43,935 nt of DNA from Azoarcus sp. (GTDB lineage Bacteria; Pseudomonadota; Gammaproteobacteria; Burkholderiales; Rhodocyclaceae). Below are positions 1 through 8,606 of the stretch, one piece after another. Where the stretch lies: assembly GCA_031277415.1 (NCBI GenBank), contig JAITMK010000098.1, positions 1 through 43,935 on the forward strand, read 5' to 3'. Position numbers and translations under genes: made by a program. How positions within the stretch are numbered: the stretch's first letter is position 1; each line of letters starts with the position of its first letter. The notes under the pieces were generated by a model, which worked only from the letters and a program-made list of their open reading frames with translations, ran no database searches and was not told the DNA's origin.

Positions 1-10
1 CTGCCCTCCT

Positions 11-90
11 ACGTCATTGCAGCGCAACGCGAAGCGTAGGCGCGGAATCCAGGCACCGCGTGGATCCTGCGACTTCGCGCAGGATGACGG
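11..90. repeat. Dispersed palindromic repeat, copy 1
   Basis: An 80-base intergenic repeat bounded by GTCAT-type ends. It contains the core GGATCCTGCGACTTCGCGCA followed by GGATGACG. Related copies lie in the opposite orientation at 8428-8502 and 29829-29903. Each copy has two short internal hairpins built on GCAGGATCC and GGATTCTGC. It contains no coding sequence. This was identified by eye from shared sequence only. Confidence 0.7.
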
Positions 91-100
91 GGACTAAAGT

Positions 101-154
101 TTCAAACTGAGACACTACCGAAAAGTGTAGACACTTGAATCGAAACCGCTCTAA
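101..154. repeat. Short dispersed repeat fragments upstream of the PEP-CTERM gene
   Basis: Two short motifs recur elsewhere in the window. TTCAAACTGAGACACTACC (101-119) is closely matched at 28921-28940 and, inverted, at 35764-35782. CTTGAATCGAAACCGCTCTAA (134-154) is matched at 40194-40214 and more loosely at 21484-21504. They look like ends of a small non-coding element. No gene is present from 1 to 208. Confidence 0.5.
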
Positions 155-208
155 CATTGACATTGCACCCTTGTTCCCGAACTGGACGCAACATGAAAGG
201 AGATGCTC

Positions 209-892
209 ATGTTTAGAAAATCTTTGATTCTACCGTGTCTCGTTGTGTTTTCTTCCCTCGTGGTCAACCCGGTTCTTGCCGCCCCGACCACGGACATCCG
301 CGATACCAGCGAAGCTGACCAATGGATGGCCAAATTTCTGGGGGAGTCGAGTGATTGGGAAGGGGAACGGAGCTATACGGATGGCGTCCTCAGTCTCACG
401 GGATATGTTCAGACGCAAGAGATTGAACACCCCTGGGCAGCCGGGCTACCCTGGATCAGCCTGAAACCGGATGCGACTGAGCCGGGGGGCTATTTCTCCT
501 ATGTAACGATGATCGATGGCACCAGTTTTACTGTCGCCGATCCGGAGACATCGTTCAGCGGGCTCTCAATCAGCTTTGCCGCCGACGACCTGTTGATTGC
601 GTTCGTCATCAACGGCGCGATATACGACGGTTTCACGTCTCAGGAGCATAGTACCGTAGGTTTTTACGAAAACCTTTTTATTCCTTTTGGCGGGAACATT
701 TCCTGGAACGCTGCCGGGAATAACACGGTTGAGATCGTTGTTCACAACTATGACCTGGGTTACCACAACCCGACCGGGCTTTCGGCCACGATCCAGGCTG
801 TCCCCGAACCTGAAACCTGGGCAATGCTGTTGGCAGGGCTTGGCATTGTAGGCGTGGTTACGCGCAGGCGGCGTACAGAAGCGGCATTGTAA
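209..892 (+). CDS. PEP-CTERM sorting domain-containing exported protein
   Basis: An exported protein of about 227 residues. It has an N-terminal Sec signal peptide ending near VLAAPTT. Its C-terminus is a textbook PEP-CTERM signal: VPEPETWAMLLAGLG, a hydrophobic stretch, then RRRR. In known systems this tail is recognised by exosortase EpsH/XrtA, which processes the protein at the inner membrane during export of surface or biofilm matrix proteins. The middle section has no domain I recognise, so the specific role is unknown. I chose ATG 209 over ATG 203 because AAAGGAG (196-202) sits six bases before 209. No exosortase gene is in the window. The gene stands alone, with a repeat-rich region upstream. 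Confidence 0.9.
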   Translation: MFRKSLILPCLVVFSSLVVNPVLAAPTTDIRDTSEADQWMAKFLGESSDWEGERSYTDGVLSLTGYVQTQEIEHPWAAGLPWISLKPDATEPGGYFSYVTMIDGTSFTVADPETSFSGLSISFAADDLLIAFVINGAIYDGFTSQEHSTVGFYENLFIPFGGNISWNAAGNNTVEIVVHNYDLGYHNPTGLSATIQAVPEPETWAMLLAGLGIVGVVTRRRRTEAAL

Positions 893-918
893 CCGAAGGG
901 CATTTTCATCGTCATCAC

Positions 919-945
919 GGGCTTCGGCAGGTTCAACCCGAACGG
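919..945. repeat. Degenerate REP-like repeat
   Basis: The segment GGGCTTCGGCAGGTTCAACC followed by CGAACGG resembles the widespread REP-like unit GGGCTTCGACAGGCTCAGCC. A better-preserved inverted pair of this unit occurs at 29953-30024. It lies between two converging genes and has no coding content. Confidence 0.5.
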
Positions 946-947
946 AG

Positions 948-975
948 GGAACCGCGCCGCCATGGCGCGGCTTCC
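948..975. terminator. Hairpin between convergent genes
   Basis: CCGCGCC (952-958) pairs with GGCGCGG (964-970) around GCCAT. The stem can be extended by GGAA/TTCC with one bulge. It lies between the convergent genes ending at 892 and 978. There is no clear T-tract on either side, so a transcription-stopping role is only inferred. Confidence 0.35.
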
Positions 976-977
976 GG

Positions 978-1376
978 TCATTTTCTGAATTTTATGTTGT
1001 AGTCAAGCAGGCTCTGGCAATCTTCCTCGCGGCCGGTGATGCGGCTGAAGCGGGCGAGGCGGTTACGGACGAAATCGTCGGGCAGTTTTTCATTCGAGCA
1101 GTATTCGCGCAGGATCATCGCATGAACCATGTTTTGCGTTCCCGCAACGGTATCTGCCAGCGCAGGGAAGGGATAGCCGGAGGTATCGCGCCAGCCTTTC
1201 CCGGATGAGGCATCGGGCGCCGGTTCGGTCGTGGAAGCTGCATCGCTCTCTGTTGCAGTAGCGGGGGAGGGGGATGTTGCATCCGGCACCGGCTGGCCCG
1301 CATCCGGCACCGGCTGCCCTGCAACCGGGCCGGGCACGAAAAAAAGCAGCAGGACGAAAAGGAGACGAAAAATCAT
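978..1376 (-). CDS. Small secreted hypothetical protein
   Basis: A 132-residue protein. It has a clear signal peptide (MIFRLLFVLLLFFVPGPVAG) followed by a low-complexity Pro/Ala/Ser/Thr linker that includes a tandem QPVPDAG repeat. A compact C-terminal part (about 60-132) holds two cysteines (REYCSNE and EEDCQSL) that could form a disulfide. I do not recognise the family. It lies 44 bases downstream of the M23 peptidase gene on the same strand, so the two may be cotranscribed and both act in the cell envelope. The start has only a weak ribosome-binding site, but the signal peptide begins right at this Met. Confidence 0.65.
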   Translation of the reverse strand: MIFRLLFVLLLFFVPGPVAGQPVPDAGQPVPDATSPSPATATESDAASTTEPAPDASSGKGWRDTSGYPFPALADTVAGTQNMVHAMILREYCSNEKLPDDFVRNRLARFSRITGREEDCQSLLDYNIKFRK

Positions 1377-1420
1377 CGTGCCGATTCTTGTGGCTGAACA
1401 TCGGCACGATATGACAGATA

Positions 1421-2275
1421 TCAGTCCACTGTAATCCGCATCTGCTGCCTGAGCGTGATCTTTTTCCCCGAGTTTTGGCGGAAAAAATCAAAAGGTATCG
1501 ATTCCTGCCTCACGGTGCCATTTGCCTCGATGCGCGCCCGGCGCAAATCGAAATGCAGATGCGGGCCTCCGGCATAGCCCGTGCTGCCGGATCTGGCGAT
1601 CATTTGACCCGTTTTGACACTCTCACCGGGACGCACCAGTACGCTGTGCGGGGCGAGGTGCGCGTATTGGGCAAAAGTGTCGTCGCTATGAATGATGGAG
1701 ACAAGGTTGGTCTTTTCGGTGAGTTTCGGATCGGCCCGTCCTTCGCTGAAGGAATCCCTTATTTCAATCACGGTTCCCGCGCGTGCGGCAAGTACGGGCG
1801 TTCCCTGCGGAACGCCGAAATCGACGGCATAACGGTTCAGCGCATCCTTGTGGGTCGTCAAAATTCCATTGGGTTCCTGGGTGACACGGACGATGGTGCC
1901 CGTTTTGAAAGGCAGGTGATACTTATAGTGTTTGTCAGGTACGGCAGATGCATTGCCGACGCTGTGCGTGTAAGTCAGTTCCACCTGGCAGGGATTCAGG
2001 TTTTCTTTTGCTGAAAATCGGCCAATTACATGGGTGGAATTCGGCGCAATTACTGCCTGCAAAGGCCATGACCGATTTGATCGATATTGAAGCGCGCTTT
2101 TGTCGATCCTGACCGAGACGGTAATCGGAGCGGTACTTTTATTGACCGCCGCAATTTGGCATGTTGACCCGGATTCGATTTTGTCTATCCTGAAAGAAGC
2201 TTCCTCCGCGCTTCGTACCGGGGGGGCAGGCGCCGCGCAAACAAGCGCGATCGAAATAAACAAAAAATTTCTCAA
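1421..2275 (-). CDS. M23 family metallopeptidase (LytM/peptidoglycan DD-metallopeptidase domain)
   Basis: An exported protein of about 284 residues. A signal peptide at the N-terminus is followed by a beta-rich region (about 30-125) and a C-terminal M23 domain. The zinc-site motifs are visible: THKDALNRYAVDF supplies a His and the Asp, and GGPHLHFDL supplies the HLH motif. Intervening QYAHLAP and GSTGYAGGP are also typical. M23 enzymes cut peptide cross-links in peptidoglycan, or act as inactive activators of amidases; the full ligand set here suggests activity. The start is unusual. No ATG is available, and TTG 2275 is favoured because GAGGA lies six bases upstream, whereas TTG 2281 is too close to it. 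The product probably acts in the periplasm. Confidence 0.85.
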   Translation of the reverse strand: MRNFLFISIALVCAAPAPPVRSAEEASFRIDKIESGSTCQIAAVNKSTAPITVSVRIDKSALQYRSNRSWPLQAVIAPNSTHVIGRFSAKENLNPCQVELTYTHSVGNASAVPDKHYKYHLPFKTGTIVRVTQEPNGILTTHKDALNRYAVDFGVPQGTPVLAARAGTVIEIRDSFSEGRADPKLTEKTNLVSIIHSDDTFAQYAHLAPHSVLVRPGESVKTGQMIARSGSTGYAGGPHLHFDLRRARIEANGTVRQESIPFDFFRQNSGKKITLRQQMRITVD

Positions 2276-2605
2276 TGGCAATCCTCATTTTATGCAGGAA
2301 ACGGGTAGTGAACGTGGCCGAAAACAACGCCGGACTCGCATGGTGATGTTTGATTACGCCATGAGCATTCAGTTTCGTCAGGCCTGACTGCACATGGATG
2401 TAGTAAACACTCTAGTATATTCGTAAGACTACGGTGTTGCGGCAAGTTTATATCGTGGTACACTAGAAAAACATAATGATAAAAAATAAATTCAGGTTAC
2501 CCCGGTTTGTGGCTCATGGATGCCTTGGTAGGGCTGTGCCTCTTTCTTGGAGAAGAAGCATCGTCTTCCCGTAAATGAATTACTCGCGTTCAGTGTGTGC
2601 TCAAG
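2276..2605. other. Intergenic region between divergent genes
   Basis: This stretch of about 330 bases separates the divergent M23 and WG-repeat genes. It is AT-richer towards 2400-2500. A possible sigma-70 promoter for the plus-strand gene is TTGCGG (2435-2440 area), about 16 bases, then TACACT. I see no RNA gene or convincing small coding sequence. Confidence 0.35.
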
Positions 2606-3649
2606 ATGAAATACCGGCTACCGATTCTCATTTTTGTCCTGTTGCTTACTGCAGTCGGCATTTTTTTGATTCAACCCCGAATAGAGTCGATGACTTCCTC
2701 TGTCGTCAAAGTAAACTGCGACAGGATAAAGCAATGCCTCAGAGCCGAACGTGCGTGGCCATCGGGTATGGAGTACTGCCCAAAGATACTGGTTCCGGAG
2801 ACGGTCAGGGTCCGCGACAAGGACGGTAAATGGGGTTATGCGATGGACATCGCAGGGTGCAGCAAGGATTCGATCATTACCCCTAGGTTCGATGTTGCGG
2901 AAAAATTCGGAAACAACGGTTTGGCAAAAGTCAGCCGGGGCGGAAAATGGGGATATGTCAATCTCAAGGCTGAGGAGGTCATTCCACTGTACTACGACGA
3001 AGTGGGAGATTTCGATTTCGGCCTGGTTCCTGTCAGGCTGAGCAACAAATGGGGTTATTTCAGCGCCCAGGGTCAGATCGTGGGTGCCATTAATTTCGAC
3101 GCCGTTTCGGGCCTCTGGCGCGATGGGCTTTCAGCGGTGCAGGTCCAGGGAAAATGGGGGTTTGTCGACCCTCGTGGCGATACCAAAATCCAACCTGATT
3201 TCGATAAGGTGACAGAATTCCAGAAAGGGCTGGCTAAAGTCGAAATCAATCGAAGATGGGGCGTCATCAACACCACTGGCGCGTTCGTCATCGAGCCAAC
3301 TTTCGATGCCATTTTTTCGACAGCCGATGCTCGTTTGTTGCTGGTTAACCTCGACAGAAAATATGGCTATTACAACAGCGATGGCAAGGAGATCATCTCG
3401 CCTCGCCTCGTCAAACCGATCCAGGCAAGATATAACAGCGGGGGGGTTCAGGTTCTTCTCAACGCGGCGGCACTGACAACAACCGATAGTGCCCCTGTTA
3501 CCGCCGCCTCTCCCGATGTGATGACAAATTCATGGTATTTCCTCAATACGGCAAGCGAAAAATTGCGTTTCGACGAAGACGGCAAGGCGCAATTCTGGCG
3601 CAACGGGGAATGGTTCTATATCAGCCAGGCAGGCATGTTGCTGAAATAA
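2606..3649 (+). CDS. WG-repeat protein, membrane-anchored or exported
   Basis: A protein of about 347 residues. A strongly hydrophobic N-terminal segment (about 5-25) acts as a signal peptide or anchor. Next come a Cys-containing linker with three cysteines and a series of WG repeats. KWGY/KWGF/RWGV/KYGY motifs recur every 34-39 residues, six times between about residues 76 and 254, each preceded by a GLAKV-like strand. WG repeats form beta-structures used in protein or ligand binding; no enzymatic activity is implied. The final 90 residues lack the motif. GTG 2597 would add three residues, but neither start has a good ribosome-binding site. The gene is somewhat AT-richer than its neighbours and stands alone, convergent with rluB. 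Confidence 0.8.
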   Translation: MKYRLPILIFVLLLTAVGIFLIQPRIESMTSSVVKVNCDRIKQCLRAERAWPSGMEYCPKILVPETVRVRDKDGKWGYAMDIAGCSKDSIITPRFDVAEKFGNNGLAKVSRGGKWGYVNLKAEEVIPLYYDEVGDFDFGLVPVRLSNKWGYFSAQGQIVGAINFDAVSGLWRDGLSAVQVQGKWGFVDPRGDTKIQPDFDKVTEFQKGLAKVEINRRWGVINTTGAFVIEPTFDAIFSTADARLLLVNLDRKYGYYNSDGKEIISPRLVKPIQARYNSGGVQVLLNAAALTTTDSAPVTAASPDVMTNSWYFLNTASEKLRFDEDGKAQFWRNGEWFYISQAGMLLK

Positions 3650-3661
3650 AAACCTGCCCCG

Positions 3662-4639
3662 TTACTGTTGCTTTCTCATCGTCGTTCGCCGCAATTTGGG
3701 CGGACGTTCCTTTTCAGTCCCACTTCTTTGCGGCACGGGCAATCCCGCCAGACGGCAGGCGTCGGCTTCCGGCATTTCCATCCACATGCCGCGCTTGAGT
3801 CTGGGCGGCAGTTCAACCGGGCCGTAGCGTACCCGCATCAATCGGCTCACGGTCAAACCGATGGACTCGAACATGCGCCGCACTTCGCGGTTACGGCCTT
3901 CCGGGAGGACGACCCTGTACCAGCGGTTTGCGCCTTCTCCTCCTTCGGCGCGCAGGGAACTGAAGCGGGCAGGGCCGTCTGTGAGCACAATGCCTTCGGT
4001 AAGCGCCTGGATTTGTTCGCCGCTCAGTTCGCCAAGAAGTCTCACTGCGTATTCGCGCTCGAACCCGTAGCGCGGGTGCATCATCCGGTTGGCAAGATTA
4101 CCGTCGTCAGTGAAGAGCAATAACCCGGACGTGTTGAAATCCAGCCGTCCGATGGCGAGCCAGCGCCCGCGCCGCAGGGCGGGCAGGCGCTCGAACACGG
4201 TGGGGCGGCCTTCAGGATCGTTCCGGGAAACGATTTCACCCTCGGGCTTGTGGTAAATCAGCACTCTCGGGGAGCGTGCGCCGAAGCGCAAGTGAATCAG
4301 GCGGCCGTTGAGTTTTACCCGGTCACCGGGGCCGATTTTCTGTCCGAGGCTGGCGGGCTGGTCGTTGACCAGAATGCGGCCTTCTTCCACCCATTCCTCG
4401 ATCTGGCGGCGTGAAGCCACGCCCGCGCGGGCCAGCACTTTTTGCAGCCGTTCCGGTTCGCCGCCACCGTCGCGCGAGAACCGCGCGCCGCGGCGAATGA
4501 CTCGTTCCCGGGGTTTGGCATCGTCATTCGGTCTGTCCGGCTTCGGGCCAGGACTCAAATCCGGCTCGTCATGACGCGCGAGTCTGTTTTTACTCGGCGG
4601 GCGCAGGGGCGTCCGCTTCGATATCCGTGGTGTCGACAA
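3662..4639 (-). CDS. rluB: 23S rRNA pseudouridine synthase, RluB type
   Basis: RsuA/RluB/E/F-family enzyme that converts uridine to pseudouridine in 23S rRNA (U2605 in E. coli numbering for RluB). A basic disordered N-terminal extension (about 1-60) precedes an S4 RNA-binding domain ([21 protein letters not shown]). The catalytic domain carries the active Asp in [17 protein letters not shown] and the family motif [11 protein letters not shown]. The basic C-terminal tail is typical of RluB. I place the start at TTG 4639, preceded by AAGGA nine bases upstream. This gives a 50-base overlap with scpB, so the two are probably translationally linked. scpA-scpB-rluB is a well-known conserved order in proteobacteria. 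Confidence 0.9.
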   Translation of the reverse strand: MSTPRISKRTPLRPPSKNRLARHDEPDLSPGPKPDRPNDDAKPRERVIRRGARFSRDGGGEPERLQKVLARAGVASRRQIEEWVEEGRILVNDQPASLGQKIGPGDRVKLNGRLIHLRFGARSPRVLIYHKPEGEIVSRNDPEGRPTVFERLPALRRGRWLAIGRLDFNTSGLLLFTDDGNLANRMMHPRYGFEREYAVRLLGELSGEQIQALTEGIVLTDGPARFSSLRAEGGEGANRWYRVVLPEGRNREVRRMFESIGLTVSRLMRVRYGPVELPPRLKRGMWMEMPEADACRLAGLPVPQRSGTEKERPPKLRRTTMRKQQ

Positions 4640-5291
4640 GTTCCATCATCCTTTCAATTTCGGGCAGGGCAGGTAATTCGGTCAGACTGCGCAGGCCCAT
4701 GTCGTCGAGAAAACGCTTGGTGGTCGCGAAAAGCGCCGGGCGGCCCGGTGTGTCACGATGGCCCACGACATCGATCCAGCCGCGCGACTCCAATGTTTTG
4801 AGCACGTTGGGCGAAACAGCCACGCCGCGAATCTCCTCGATGCCGCCCCGCGTGACCGGTTGACGGTACGCGATGATCGCCAGCGTTTCCATGACCGCTC
4901 TTGAATAACGCGGCGGTTTTTCGTTTTTCAGATTGTCCAGGTAGGGTTGAAATTCAGCCCGGGTCTGGAAGCGCCAACCGTTAGCCGTTTGCGCCAGTTC
5001 TATGCCTCGGCCTGCTGTTTCCCAGTCCGCGCGCAGTTCATCGAGCAGGCGCCGCACGATCTCAGGGCCGGGATCTTGCCCGAACAACTGACGCAGGGCG
5101 CTTACCGGCAGCGGCACGGCGCTGGCGAAGAGCGCTACTTCAAGGACACGCTTGATATCCGCCGGAACGTTCAGGTCTACCGCCGTCACGGATGTTGCGG
5201 CAGAAGCAGGGGCGGCAACATCCTGCGCGATGATTTCTCCATCCGGTAGGTTTCCTTCTTCCTGCCCGAGGATTTCTTCTTCAGTGCTCAC
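4590..5291 (-). CDS. scpB: Segregation and condensation protein B
   Basis: ScpB, a winged-helix dimer that binds ScpA and the SMC ATPase in the complex that compacts and separates chromosomes. The diagnostic block is visible: [29 protein letters not shown], followed by [21 protein letters not shown] and [18 protein letters not shown]. An acidic N-terminal extension of about 40 residues precedes the first winged helix. The start is GTG 5291, which overlaps the end of scpA by 11 bases and fits translational coupling. The 3' end overlaps rluB. Confidence 0.95.
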   Translation of the reverse strand: MSTEEEILGQEEGNLPDGEIIAQDVAAPASAATSVTAVDLNVPADIKRVLEVALFASAVPLPVSALRQLFGQDPGPEIVRRLLDELRADWETAGRGIELAQTANGWRFQTRAEFQPYLDNLKNEKPPRYSRAVMETLAIIAYRQPVTRGGIEEIRGVAVSPNVLKTLESRGWIDVVGHRDTPGRPALFATTKRFLDDMGLRSLTELPALPEIERMMELVDTTDIEADAPAPAE

Positions 5292-6108
5292 TATCGGCCA
5301 ACTTTACGTAAATCGGTGCAAACGCCTCGTTCTGGGTGACGACCACCAGGGTCTCCTTGACCAGTTCGAGCATGGCAAGAAAACTGACCACCAGCCCGGC
5401 GGGTCCTTTTTCCACATCGAACAGCGTATCGAAAACGACGAATGCACCACCATGCAGTTTTCTCAGGATGAGCGTCATGTGCTCGCGTACCGACAATTTC
5501 TCACGCTCGATCCGATGATGCTGCACAAGCCGCGCGCGCTTCATCAGCCGCAGCCAGGCCAGTTGCAAATCATGCAGGCTCACTTCCGGCATGCGTTCGA
5601 CGATTTTTTCCGTCACGAACACGCTCACTCTCTCGAAGTCCCGGCCTATCCTGGGCAAGGCATCGAGCCGTGCGGCGGCGAGCTTGGTCTGTTCGTATTC
5701 AAGCAACCTGCGCACCAGTTCGGCCCTGGGGTCGATCTCGATAGCTTCTTCGCGCGGCGGGCGCGGCAACAGCATACGCGATTTGATTTCCAACAGCATC
5801 GCCGCCATCAGCAAGTATTCCGCCGCCAGTTCCAGATTGGTCGCGCGCATAGCCTTCACGTATTCGAGATATTGCACGGTGAGCGGAGCCATCGGAATGT
5901 CGAGCACGTCGATGTTGGCGCGCCGGATCAGGTAGAGCAGCAGATCGAGCGGCCCCTCGAACGTTTCCAGAAACACGCGCAATGCGTCGGGCGGAATATA
6001 TAAATCCTTGGGCAACTCCAGTACCGGTTCGCCGTAGAGGCGTGCCAGCGCATCGTTTGCCGCCGCTTCATGCGGGATCGGGCATGTTGTCGGATTCCGG
6101 TTTTCCAT
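5281..6108 (-). CDS. scpA: Segregation and condensation protein A
   Basis: ScpA, the kleisin that bridges the SMC heads together with ScpB. The N-terminal kleisin segment VFLETFEGPLDLLLYLIRRANIDVLDIPMAPLTVQYLEYV and the AAEYLLMAAMLLEIKSRMLLP helix are diagnostic. The C-terminal winged helix (about 200-275) contains SFLAMLELVKETLV. At 275 residues it has the normal length for the family. It lies four bases after the M50 protease gene and overlaps scpB. Confidence 0.95.
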   Translation of the reverse strand: MENRNPTTCPIPHEAAANDALARLYGEPVLELPKDLYIPPDALRVFLETFEGPLDLLLYLIRRANIDVLDIPMAPLTVQYLEYVKAMRATNLELAAEYLLMAAMLLEIKSRMLLPRPPREEAIEIDPRAELVRRLLEYEQTKLAAARLDALPRIGRDFERVSVFVTEKIVERMPEVSLHDLQLAWLRLMKRARLVQHHRIEREKLSVREHMTLILRKLHGGAFVVFDTLFDVEKGPAGLVVSFLAMLELVKETLVVVTQNEAFAPIYVKLADSEH

Positions 6109-6112
6109 CGTC

Positions 6113-6778
6113 TCAACGCCCGAACAATGCCATCAACCCTGACAAGAACCCGTTCAACAACGGCCCAAGGATGTCGCCAAGTTTGCCGGACGCCATCAGG
6201 ATGACCAGAATAGGAAAACCGAAAGGTTCGAGACGCGCGTATTTCCAGGCCAGACGATCCGGCAACAGGCTGACCGCGATACGCCCGCCGTCGAGCGGCG
6301 GCACCGGCAACAGGTTCAGAAAGAGCAGCACGCCATTGATATATATCCCGGCTGCGGCCATTGAAGCAAAAAACTTCGGCGGTTTTCCCGCGATGAGCCC
6401 GAAAATCATTGCCCAGATCACTGCCATGACCAGATTGGCAAAAGGGCCTGCCGCCGCTACCCAGAGCATGTTTGCCTTGGGGTTGCGCAGGCGCCTGAAA
6501 TCGACCGGAACCGGCTTTGCCCAACCGAACGTCCACGCTTTGTTCGGGTCATACACACCAAAGAAAAAGCCACTGGATAACGCGAAAATGCACAAAGGCA
6601 CGATCACCGTACCTACCGGGTCGATATGACGGAACGGATCGAGCGAGATGCGTCCGGCCCGCTCGGCTGTCGGGTCGCCGAAATAGCGCGCCACATATCC
6701 GTGCGCCGCTTCATGCACGGTGATTGCCAGCAACACCGGTACGGCCCAGATCAGGATATCTCTAATTATCAAGGACAT
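6113..6778 (-). CDS. Site-2 protease family (M50) membrane metalloprotease
   Basis: A 221-residue polytopic membrane protein. HEAAH (about 22-26) in the first transmembrane helix gives the zinc-binding HExxH motif. The third ligand is supplied by LLPVPPLDGGRI near residue 165, the variant of the NPDG motif seen in short YwhC/Rv1828-type proteases. Several further hydrophobic helices are visible. These proteases cut substrates within the membrane, but the physiological substrate of this short subfamily is not established. Conserved placement next to scpA in betaproteobacteria suggests operon membership rather than shared function. Confidence 0.9.
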   Translation of the reverse strand: MSLIIRDILIWAVPVLLAITVHEAAHGYVARYFGDPTAERAGRISLDPFRHIDPVGTVIVPLCIFALSSGFFFGVYDPNKAWTFGWAKPVPVDFRRLRNPKANMLWVAAAGPFANLVMAVIWAMIFGLIAGKPPKFFASMAAAGIYINGVLLFLNLLPVPPLDGGRIAVSLLPDRLAWKYARLEPFGFPILVILMASGKLGDILGPLLNGFLSGLMALFGR

Positions 6779-6796
6779 TTCGCTCTCATTGAGGGT

Positions 6797-7429
6797 TCAA
6801 CTTGCTGCAAGCCCAAAGGGTTCCAGGCTGCCGCACCCCTCCCGCAGCAATATCGGCGTGCCGTTCGAGAGATCGATTACCGTCGTTGCCTCGGGACGGC
6901 AGCCCCCGGCCTCGATCACCAGATCGACCTCTTTTTCCAGCCGTTCGCGGATTTCCCACGCATCCGTGAGAGGTGTTTCCTCGCCCGGCAACAACAGGGT
7001 CGAAGACAGCAACGGCTCGCCCAATTCCTCCAGCAACGCTCCCACCACCGGATGTTCCGGCACACGGATGCCGATTGTCTTGCGTTTCGGATGCAGCACC
7101 CGGCGCGGCAATTCGCGCGTGGCTTCGAGGATGAACGTGTACGGGCCCGGCGTGCTTGCTTTCAACGTCCGATATTGCACGTTGTCGACCCGGGCAAAGG
7201 TTGCGATTTCCGACAGGTCGCGGCACAGCAGCGTGAAATGGTGCCGTGCATCCACTGCGCGCAGGCGGCGGATGCGATCGAGCAACGCCGCATCTCCCAG
7301 GTGTCCGCCCAGCGCATAGGCGGAATCCGTCGGAAACGCAACCAGTCCACCCTCGCGGATGATGTTCGCCGCCTGTCGAATCAATCTTGGCTGAGGCGAT
7401 TCGGGAAAGAGAGAGAAAAATTGGGACAT
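6797..7429 (-). CDS. L-threonylcarbamoyladenylate synthase family protein, YciO type
   Basis: A Sua5/YciO/YrdC-family protein of 210 residues. The substrate-binding loop FPTDSAYALGG lies near residue 32. It is followed by the conserved HHFTLLCRDLSEIATFA and STPGPYTFILEAT blocks and GIRVPEHPV. YrdC/Sua5 members make threonylcarbamoyl-AMP for tRNA t6A37. The YciO subfamily, which this resembles by its HHFTLLC motif, is a paralogue whose in vivo role is less settled. It lies seven bases downstream of the PHP nuclease gene, an arrangement also found in other proteobacteria. Confidence 0.88.
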   Translation of the reverse strand: MSQFFSLFPESPQPRLIRQAANIIREGGLVAFPTDSAYALGGHLGDAALLDRIRRLRAVDARHHFTLLCRDLSEIATFARVDNVQYRTLKASTPGPYTFILEATRELPRRVLHPKRKTIGIRVPEHPVVGALLEELGEPLLSSTLLLPGEETPLTDAWEIRERLEKEVDLVIEAGGCRPEATTVIDLSNGTPILLREGCGSLEPFGLAAS

Positions 7430-7436
7430 GTTCCTC

Positions 7437-8273
7437 TCAGATCAGGCGGGACCACACCGGTTTCAGATCCGGCGGCAACGGATTGCAGCGGCCGATATCG
7501 ACCGGACTCTCGCCCTCTCCATGAAAATCCGATCCGACCGATGCCAGCAAGCCGCGCCTTCGGGCAACCGTGGCGAAACGTTGTGCCTCTTCCGGGCTGT
7601 GCGCCCCGGCCACCACCTCTATGGCTTCGCCCCCGGCCGCCACGAAAATATCGAATAGCCGATCGAGCGCCGTCGTCGAGAGCCGGTTGCAATACCGTGC
7701 CGGATGCGCCATCACCGCGATGCCGCCCGCGCCCCGTATCCAGCCCACCGCCTCTTCCAGATCGGCCCAACGGTGCGGAATGTAGCCGGGTTTGCCGTGT
7801 GAAAGATAGTGATCGAACACCGTTCGCACATCCGGCATGACCCCGCTTGCCACCAGATGCCGGGCAAAGTGCGCCCGTCCGATCATCGCCGGGTTGCGCG
7901 CAAAACGCCGCGCGCCCGAGAGCGTCCCGCCCAGCCCTGTTCGCGCCAGCGCATCCGCCATACGTTGCGCCCGTTCTTCACGTCCCGCGCGCACCTGCTC
8001 AAGATTTGCCCGGAGCGCCGGATTTTCCGGGTCGACTCCCAGCCCTACCACATGCACTGTCACATCCTGATACGACACCGAGACTTCGACTCCCGGCACG
8101 AAGCGCACGCCCAATGTTGCCGCCTCACGCGCTGCTTCCGCCGCACCGCTCAGTTCATCGTGATCGGTGAGGGAAAGTAATGTAACACCATTGTCATGCG
8201 CCCGGCGCACAACGGCGGCCGGTTCGAGACAACCATCTGAAACAATGGAATGGCAATGCAAATCTGCGTTCAT
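7437..8273 (-). CDS. PHP-domain 5'-3' exoribonuclease (RNase AM / YciV family)
   Basis: A PHP-domain protein of 278 residues. Metal-binding motifs appear in the right order: DLHCHSIVSDG at the N-terminus, LTDHDEL, PGVEVS, AVMAHPARY and GSDFHGEG near the C-terminus. In E. coli the orthologue YciV (Rnm/RNase AM) is a nuclease that matures the 5' ends of rRNAs and also acts on short 3',5'-bisphosphate nucleotides. The insertion between the metal motifs (about 85-165) matches the family. It is the first gene of a six-gene minus-strand run ending with rluB. Confidence 0.88.
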   Translation of the reverse strand: MNADLHCHSIVSDGCLEPAAVVRRAHDNGVTLLSLTDHDELSGAAEAAREAATLGVRFVPGVEVSVSYQDVTVHVVGLGVDPENPALRANLEQVRAGREERAQRMADALARTGLGGTLSGARRFARNPAMIGRAHFARHLVASGVMPDVRTVFDHYLSHGKPGYIPHRWADLEEAVGWIRGAGGIAVMAHPARYCNRLSTTALDRLFDIFVAAGGEAIEVVAGAHSPEEAQRFATVARRRGLLASVGSDFHGEGESPVDIGRCNPLPPDLKPVWSRLI

Positions 8274-8606
8274 CGGGCAGATGATAGCAAAGCCACGCCA
8301 TACCCCGAAACGCCTGCCTGAAACATTCGGGTTGCCTCCGGTGCAATGGCTGTCGAGGCAGGGGAAAAATCTTTGTTGGCGTTATGCGCCAATTTTGGTT
8401 CTCTGTATTACCCTATATCCATCGCTTGTCATCCTGCTTGATGCCGCAGGATCCACGCGACTCTTGGATTCTGCGACTTCGCTTCGCTACGCGCAGAATG
8501 ACGGGAGGGGTTTTGCATGTTTTCTTGCAGTGGCAATAGAGTTCCATCGCAGATTATCATTCAGATCAAAACCAAACTCGGCCATCATTGCAGGAAGGAG
8601 ACACCC
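8274..8606. other. Intergenic region upstream of fumarase
   Basis: This stretch of about 330 bases separates divergent genes. It contains the palindromic repeat copy at 8428-8502. The ribosome-binding site AGGAAGGAG (8591-8599) serves the fumarase start at 8607. An open frame reads in from 8517, but that part is ignored because the strong ribosome-binding site selects 8607. No RNA gene was recognised. Confidence 0.5.
8428..8502. repeat. Dispersed palindromic repeat, copy 2
   Basis: Same family as 11-90 and 29829-29903. It runs from GTCATCCTGC to GCGCAGAATGAC and contains GATTCTGCGACTTCGCTTCG, shared exactly with the copy at 29829-29903. It is intergenic and has no coding content. Confidence 0.75.

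Noticed and set aside
2100-2387. 95-codon plus-strand frame upstream of the WG gene
   Set aside because: It is mostly antisense to the M23 gene signal peptide region and has no ribosome-binding site or recognisable product.
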